In this document: positions 58,894 to 64,000 of the stretch, in pieces
Layout of the letters: every line of letters begins with the position of its first letter
Position numbering within the stretch: the first letter of the stretch is position 1
DNA from: Pteria penguin
Taxonomy: Eukaryota > Mollusca > Bivalvia > Pterioida > Pteriidae
Direction: 5' to 3'
Assembly: GCA_035048485.1 (NCBI GenBank)
Contig: CM068587.1
Span: 40,919,842 to 40,983,841, forward strand
Length of the DNA: 64,000 bases
Notes under the pieces: model-generated
What the model was told of the DNA's origin: nothing
The model's input: the letters and a program-made list of their open reading frames with translations, nothing else
Database searches by the model: none
Translations under genes and position numbers: made by a program

Positions 58894-59726
58894 TGTTTAT
58901 TATTTAGAAGAGATAATGTAAAATTAAATTACCCACAAATTTATTAATTAATTTCCCTAAAGTTCAACATTCAAGTCGTCATTCATCTTTATCTCCTATA
59001 GATAAGTGTATTGAGTAACTTCCATTAATACCTGTAGGGGTGATAAGTGGTCACGTAGGCTCATACAAGTACAGTCTACAGCCCTGTCCAGTTTATAACA
59101 TTCATGGAATCTTTAGAAATTTTCATTTTAAAGAATCACAAGATGATTTAGATTTAAGCATTAATGATTAATGTTTGTGAGAATTGTAAGATTGCTGGTC
59201 ATATTTTCAATAAAAAATTCACACCCCTGTTAGATAAATGGAATTTGAAGATTTTTGTTCAGATGCGCATGCCCAGATGACGTCATATCATATTTTTACA
59301 TTGTCAAAGTTGTCGTTCTTGATTAAACACGTGACAAAGTTGTCTTTCTTGCTTAAATACGTTGTAAAACGTTTAGTTAAACACTTGTACACCCATTTTT
59401 ATTTATACCTCAAGTTTCAATACATTTCAACTGAATAGATGGATTAGGTACTTCCGAAGATTTCTAGCACGCTTTATCAGCTCCACGGTTTTTACTGTTG
59501 GAACACATCTCCAGGATGTTGGAGCACCTGGGTCAGCCCATATTCATAGCCCAGTCTCGAAATCCTAATTTAGTCACTTTTAGTGCTTCACTCATCCACA
59601 CATTTGTAAACATTTACAGTTATACTTTTGACATCACATTTCTATGCTTTTGATTTTATGCACTTAAATTTCTTCTACTTTCCCATGACAACATCACAGA
59701 CAGTGCCAAACAACGACAATAAAGCG
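58894..59726. other. Non-coding interval with a CRE palindrome
   Basis: TGACGTCA at 59278-59285. 'cacgtgacaaagttgtcttt'-type text is locally repeated (59304-59350, 'aaagttgtc.ttcttg'). No gene. Confidence 0.4.
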
Positions 59727-59810
59727 TCATTTCCGATTTCGGAATCGAATCCGGCACCCTTTGCGCCGTAAGACAATTCTAACTATTCATCAATGCTGCA
59801 ACTACCCCCC
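59727..59810 (-). mobile_element. tRNA-like SINE fragment
   Basis: On the minus strand GGTAGTTGCAGCATTG (A-box-like) and GCCGGATTCGATTCCG (B-box-like) are spaced as in a tRNA head. There is no foldable acceptor stem or recognised body. Confidence 0.35.
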
Positions 59811-60352
59811 TTCCGGTGTAAATAATATATTACATAAAACAGAGTACCATAATATGATACAGTGTACAGGACGGATTCAGATTTTGAAGCTAGGTGGCGA
59901 AGTCAGGAAAGGGTTCTAGGGTCCGCTTAGTTCCCCAACAGGTCCAGGGCGGAACCCGGGTGAGGGGATAAGCCTGGTTGAAGGCTTTTTAAATCATGTT
60001 ATCCATGTCCTTCACATACATTGTTATTCTTGTTATACCTATAGTGGTAAATCTGATTCAGCTGTATCGCAGAATCCGCTATCAAGACTTGACTTTTTTT
60101 ACGTACATAACTTCTGGTAGACAGTATCGAAATATCTATAGTCTAGAAATTTTTCAAAAACGGTTGCGGCCTGCTAACGATGCTTTTCAGCCAGGAAAGG
60201 GATCAGGTTGGAAATGAAGTCCTAAATATAGCCAAAATGACCCTGAGAGGTCGAGTAGATGTACTAGTACCGTATACATACTAGTCTGTTAGAATAACAA
60301 TTATAAGATTATTTTCTCTCTCTCTCTCTTGCTCTCTCTCTCTCTTGGGGAT
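59811..60352. other. Non-coding interval
   Basis: A 73-codon ORF (59996-60217) has no recognisable domain. A (TC)n run occupies 60314-60345. Confidence 0.4.
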
Positions 60353-60596
60353 AATATGCCCCGGATTGATAGATCGGCGGCATATTGTTTTTTACTTGTC
60401 TGTCTGTTTATGTGTTTGTTTGTCTGTCTGACTGGAACCTTTAATCTTAACCATAACTTTTGAACCATGACAAATAGAGACTTCTTATTTGGCATGCATA
60501 TTCCTTGAATAAAGCCCTTTCATTACGCCACGGTCATTGACCTTGTGACCTTGACCATGAACTTTGACCTACATTTTTGAGTCGTCGGACAAGACA
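60353..60596 (+). mobile_element. Hairpin/GTCTG-type element
   Basis: Hairpin AATATGCC...GGCATATT at 60353-60386, followed by 'ttgtctgtctgtttatg' and 'gtttgtctgtctgactgg'. Then 'atgacaaatagagacttctt', 'ggcatgcatattccttg' and TGACCTTGA match the start of the element at 61308. The end is not placed. Confidence 0.5.
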
Positions 60597-61010
60597 GGGC
60601 AACAGATCTAAGACAGAAGAATACCGTCGAAGCAAATAATTCTATTTGACACTTTGATAAAAACTTAAATGAATGTTTCTATCTATCAACATAAATTTAC
60701 TGAATAAGAAAAAATAACGAGTACATTTTCACTTTTGATTTTGTTTCTTAAGACATTTCTGTCAAATAAATGTTTTGTCATTAGGTATGTATATGAATAT
60801 AAGAAGAGAATTCACAATAGACAACACATCTATAAAGCAGTAGAATACCGCTGAAACAAATAGTTCTATTTGATAATTAATGAAACTTGAATATTTCTAT
60901 CAGTCAACATAAATTAACTGGATAAAAAAATTAAAGAATACGTTTTTACTTTTAAATTTCAACATTTCCGTCGGATAAATGCTTTCTTTTTAGGTATGCG
61001 TATATTGCAT
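60597..61010 (+). repeat. Diverged tandem duplication of about 215 bp
   Basis: 'gaataccgtcgaagcaaata' (60629) and 'gaataccgctgaaacaaata' (60843) start two copies that share 'gttctatttga', 'caacataaattaactg'-like text and 'ttaggtatg'. No ORF. Confidence 0.7.
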
Positions 61011-61307
61011 AAAAATTGTTGTTGGATTCATACTTTTTCCTTGTCGCTCTTTGGTCACTCGATTTCGTAAGTTCCAAATTGGCAGTGATTAGGAAGGACG
61101 TGCGCCATGCGTCATACGCGCATCGATTTTAAAAATGTCCCATTCTTTTTACAAAAATGTGTGCCTTAATTTTAGCAAATGGCACAAAAATTTTACTCCA
61201 TTTGTTTATAAACCGTGTGTCAAAATATTACGAAGCTGAATAGTCAATAGAAAACAAAACTCCTCGGACATTTTGCTATACTTTTGTATCCATGAAAATG
61301 TCATTTT

Positions 61308-62100
61308 AGCTCGAATATCAGGAGAGCTATTGCCATACCCGTGGCGTCGTCTTCGTCTGTAGACACCCCCCCCCCCCCCGCCCAAATAACCTGAATCATA
61401 ATTTTAGAACCATTAGAGACAGGGCTTTGATATTTCACATGTGTATTCCATATTCCAGACTTCTCATTGGGTACCAAAATTTTTGACATTGTGACCTTGA
61501 CCTTGAAGTTTGACTTACTTTTAAAAAACGTTAACCTTGGTCATAACTTACGAACAGTAAGAGATAGGGCTTAAATATTTCATGTGTGTCAATCTGATTA
61601 AAACCATGTCTTTATTCCGCTTCTCTATTTCTCCCATTGCGGATAAAAATCTGGCGAAACTCCGTAAAGGGTCATGTTCTGGTGAACTCTGATTTTCAGC
61701 CAATCAGTGGATCGGCTGAAAATTCCTAGGAATGAAGTTAACATCAACAGCGTGCGTGACCCACAAGGTAGTTTTTGAATGGTATCTGTTACATATTGCG
61801 TGCCTAGCCTAGTGATTAATTGGCTATGGGAAATAACGGTTTCGGTGACTGAAACGTCATCAGAGTTCACCAGAAAATGACCCCTTACGGAGTTTCGCCA
61901 GATCTTTATCCCTTATGGGACAAATTATGAAGCGGAATAAAGATATAGTTTTAATCAGATTGCATGTGTGTATTCCTTGTGATAAGACCTTTCATTACGT
62001 ATCATAATTTTTTTACGTTTTGACTTTGGCCTTGAAGATTGACCTGCTTGCAAAAAAACTTTTGCTATTTAGATTTCGTTGTCACTGGCGAGCTCTGTTG
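61308..62100 (+). mobile_element. Hairpin/GTCTG-type element interrupted by a 373-bp MITE
   Basis: Hairpin AGCTC...GAGCT at 61308-61327, then 'gtcgtcttcgtctg'. Two internal repeats follow: 'ttgatatttcacatgtgtat' (61429) and 'ttaaatatttcatgtgtg' (61571). The second is split by the MITE at 61590-61962 and resumes 'catgtgtgtattccttgtga'. A poly-C run lies at 61365-61380. The right end is uncertain. Confidence 0.6.
61590..61962. mobile_element. Foldback MITE with about 103-bp ends and 9-bp target duplication
   Basis: The left end (61590-61693, CAATCTGATTAAAAC...) and right end (61859-61962) are long inverted repeats sharing 'tctggcgaaactccgtaa', 'ggtcat' and 'ctggtgaactctgat'. CATGTGTGT is present exactly on both sides (61581-61589, 61963-61971). 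The uninterrupted sister repeat at about 61432 shows the empty site at the same length. A 9-bp duplication with ends of this length suggests a non-autonomous Mutator-like element. No transposase is encoded. Confidence 0.88.
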
Positions 62101-62317
62101 TCTTCTGACAACTCATTTTTTTTCTGTTGAACCAGTCTTTTCTTCAGATTTCAAATAAGTTTTCATTACAATTTGTAACAAACCTTGACTTTACAGTGAC
62201 ATGTCTTTATTACCGACAGTAGTTATCGATTGTGATATTCTCCAGACCGACGGTTTACCCTGATAGTTTTTATCGTTTGTTTCCATCGGGATGTTTCTAT
62301 TAAAGTTTTCCTTGTTT

Positions 62318-62428
62318 AGAGGACTTTTGATTGCTATACGTATGACGTCATAATCAAATGTCCGAAATGTCCAACCTTGCGTCACGTTATCAAAAAATTT
62401 GACATTCAACAAAAGTGGATCGGTGTAT
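62318..62428. mobile_element. Left-truncated relative of the 54139 MITE
   Basis: Shared text: 'gacttttgattgctatacg', 'atgacgtcataatcaaatgt', 'tgtccaaccttgcg' and 'aaaagtggatcggtgtat'. The right inverted end is kept (one change), the left end is not visible. It carries the CRE palindrome at 62343-62350. Confidence 0.7.
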
Positions 62429-62454
62429 TTGATGTGGGGTGGATAGTAGGCGTC

Positions 62455-63050
62455 AACATCTGGTTTCCGGACTCTAACTCCTTCAGGTATTTTAGTGTAG
62501 TGATGAAACCTCACACACATATTCCCCGTGAGCCGAGGATATGTCCTACTGATTTCGGGATCAAATGGTCAAAGATCAGTGTCATAGTACCATGATGAGT
62601 TAAAATGGTTTCCGGGCTAAAACTGTAATTGCATTCCACCTATTGTTATAAAACTTCACACACATAATTCCTAAAAGTCGTGGATGTGCACTATTGATTT
62701 CGGCATCACAATGTCAAAGATCAAAGTGACAAAGCCTTGATATGGGAAAATGGTTTCCGGACTATAACTGTATTTACATTTCATCTATTGTTATGAAATT
62801 TCACACACATACTCACAATGAACAAGGATGTGCCCTAATGATTCCGGGATCATAAGATCAAAGGTCAAGGTCGTAGGGTATTGATGAGTGAAAATGGTTT
62901 CCAGGCTGTAACTGTATTTGCATTCAATGTATTTTCTGAAACTTCACACACAAACTGCCCATGAGCTGAGGATATGCCCCATTGATTTCGGGATCAGAAG
63001 GTCAGAGGTGAAGGTCATAGTGAAATGGGTATGAAAACGGTTTGCTACCG
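62455..63050 (+). repeat. About 146-bp tandem repeat, four copies
   Basis: 'tggtttccgg' marks copies near 62459, 62607, 62751 and 62896. Each has 'gaaacctcacacacat', 'gccgaggatatgtcc' and 'gatttcgggatca'-like text. The period matches the internal repeats of the hairpin elements, but no hairpin is visible upstream; this could be the body of a truncated one. Confidence 0.75.
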
Positions 63051-63163
63051 GCATATTCCATCTTTGATGCAACTTTATTGTCTTTTTATTACTTTGAAAT
63101 GCACCATAGTTTAAAACATAACAGTTTACTTACAATTTGGTTGTTATTAACTTATTCCTTTAT

Positions 63164-64000
63164 TAGTACCCTGCCAATGAAAGTGGAGGGGACTATAGTG
63201 TTTGTCGTAGTCCGTCTGTCAGTCCGTCTGTCTGTCTGTCCGGATGGTTTCCAGACAAAAACTTCAGTGAGGAATGACCAATTTGCTTCAAACTCCATAC
63301 AGTGTTAGCTTATATTAAGATCTAATGTGGGATTAATTTTGGGTCAAAAGGTCAACTCGATGGCTCACTCTTACTAAAAATTGACATCATATTATTTCAG
63401 TTTCCATATGATAACTTGAGTTAGGAATGATTGATTTCTTTCAAACTTCATATAAGGCTAGCTCATGTAAAGGTCTAGGATGGAATTGATTTTGGGATCA
63501 AAAGGTCAGTTCTAAAATCACTGTTACTAAAAATAGACATTTATCGCAGCATTTCATTTGCATGATAATAGCTTAAGTTAAGAATGATTGATTTCTTTTA
63601 ATCTTCATATAAGGTTAAGATATGTAACGGTGTACGATGAGATTGATTTTGGGGTCGAAAGGTCAATTCTAAGGATCACTGTTACTAAAAATAGACATTT
63701 ATCACTGCATTTCGGTTGCCAGATAATAACTTGAGTGAAGAACAATTGATTTCTTTTAAATTTCATACAATGCTAGCTTATGTATAGGCCCAGGGTGGGA
63801 TAGATTTTGGGGTCAAAAGGTCAACTTAAAGGATCACTGTTACTAAAATTAGAGATCAGGTTAGTTCAGTTGAAGACTTATTACTGAACATAGTGATTCA
63901 TTACTGTTTCAGTTTCCGGATGACGACTATAGATACTGATGGCAGATATGAATAAAACGATGCTATATTTTTGCTGTCAATTTCACCAGAACTTGATATA
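63164..64000 (+). mobile_element. Hairpin/GTCCG-type element (TAGTCCC-like), about 4 internal repeats, runs off the window
   Basis: Hairpin TAGTACCCTG...GAGGGGACTA at 63164-63195, then 'gtccgtctgtcagtccgtct'. Internal repeats of about 150 bp ('cactgttactaaaa', 'gattgatttctttcaaactt', 'gattttggggtcaaaaggtc') start near 63244, 63418, 63560 and 63715. No right end within the window. Confidence 0.7.

Noticed and set aside
62191..62520. 109-codon minus-strand ORF sharing peptide text with the one at 54119-54325
   Set aside because: The shared text lies within a MITE family and is explained by DNA homology; no domain or independent coding sign.

Overview
The window looks like a nuclear genome segment of a bivalve mollusc. 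The evidence is indirect: AT-rich non-coding DNA, tRNA-derived SINEs, MITEs, and many microsatellite-bearing elements that carry GTCCGTCCGTC tracts followed by internal tandem repeats, a repeat flavour typical of bivalves. No bacterial gene organisation, rRNA gene or complete conserved protein-coding gene is visible. Nothing here identifies the species.

Layout. 1-5.9 kb: repeat-rich DNA with three hairpin/GTCCG elements, an 11-copy 43-bp minisatellite, a young SINE with a perfect 13-bp target duplication, and on the minus strand the broken end of an acidic protein (3088-3395). 5.9-7.0 kb: a possible short first coding exon (5898-5978) followed by four copies of a roughly 280-bp module with a splice-acceptor-like core. 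7.3-43.3 kb: a 36-kb tandem array of 24 units of about 1,497 bp, followed by decayed units to about 44.46 kb. 44.5-47.1 kb: old SINE copies, a short coding-like terminal segment (45328-45492), a 135-bp tandem repeat and a poly(A)-signal-like site. 47.2-64 kb: transposon debris, including hairpin/GTCCG elements, MITEs, SINEs, a dead tyrosine-recombinase fragment (about 54310-54634) and a 13-copy 52-bp minisatellite.

The array dominates the window. Each unit is an old duplication of two half-units, A and B. Each half-unit carries the same skeleton: splice-acceptor-like tract, ATG exon, 63-nt intron-like segment, second exon. Read from that ATG, both halves meet a single in-frame TGA at codon 18 and are then open to the end, A in one frame and B in another. 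Divergent copies at the array edges lack the one-base insertion seen in interior copies and read open in a different frame through the first exon. This fits amplification of an already damaged gene segment, though a non-coding or unusually translated product is not excluded. Shared variants show trimeric higher-order duplications (4,491 bp), so the array has grown recently in multi-unit blocks.

The second theme is a common architecture in ten unrelated-looking repeats: a 20-35 bp imperfect hairpin, then a GTCCG/GTCTG-rich tract, then (in most) direct repeats of about 135-150 bp. All gene calls here are tentative; the repeat structure is read directly from the sequence.
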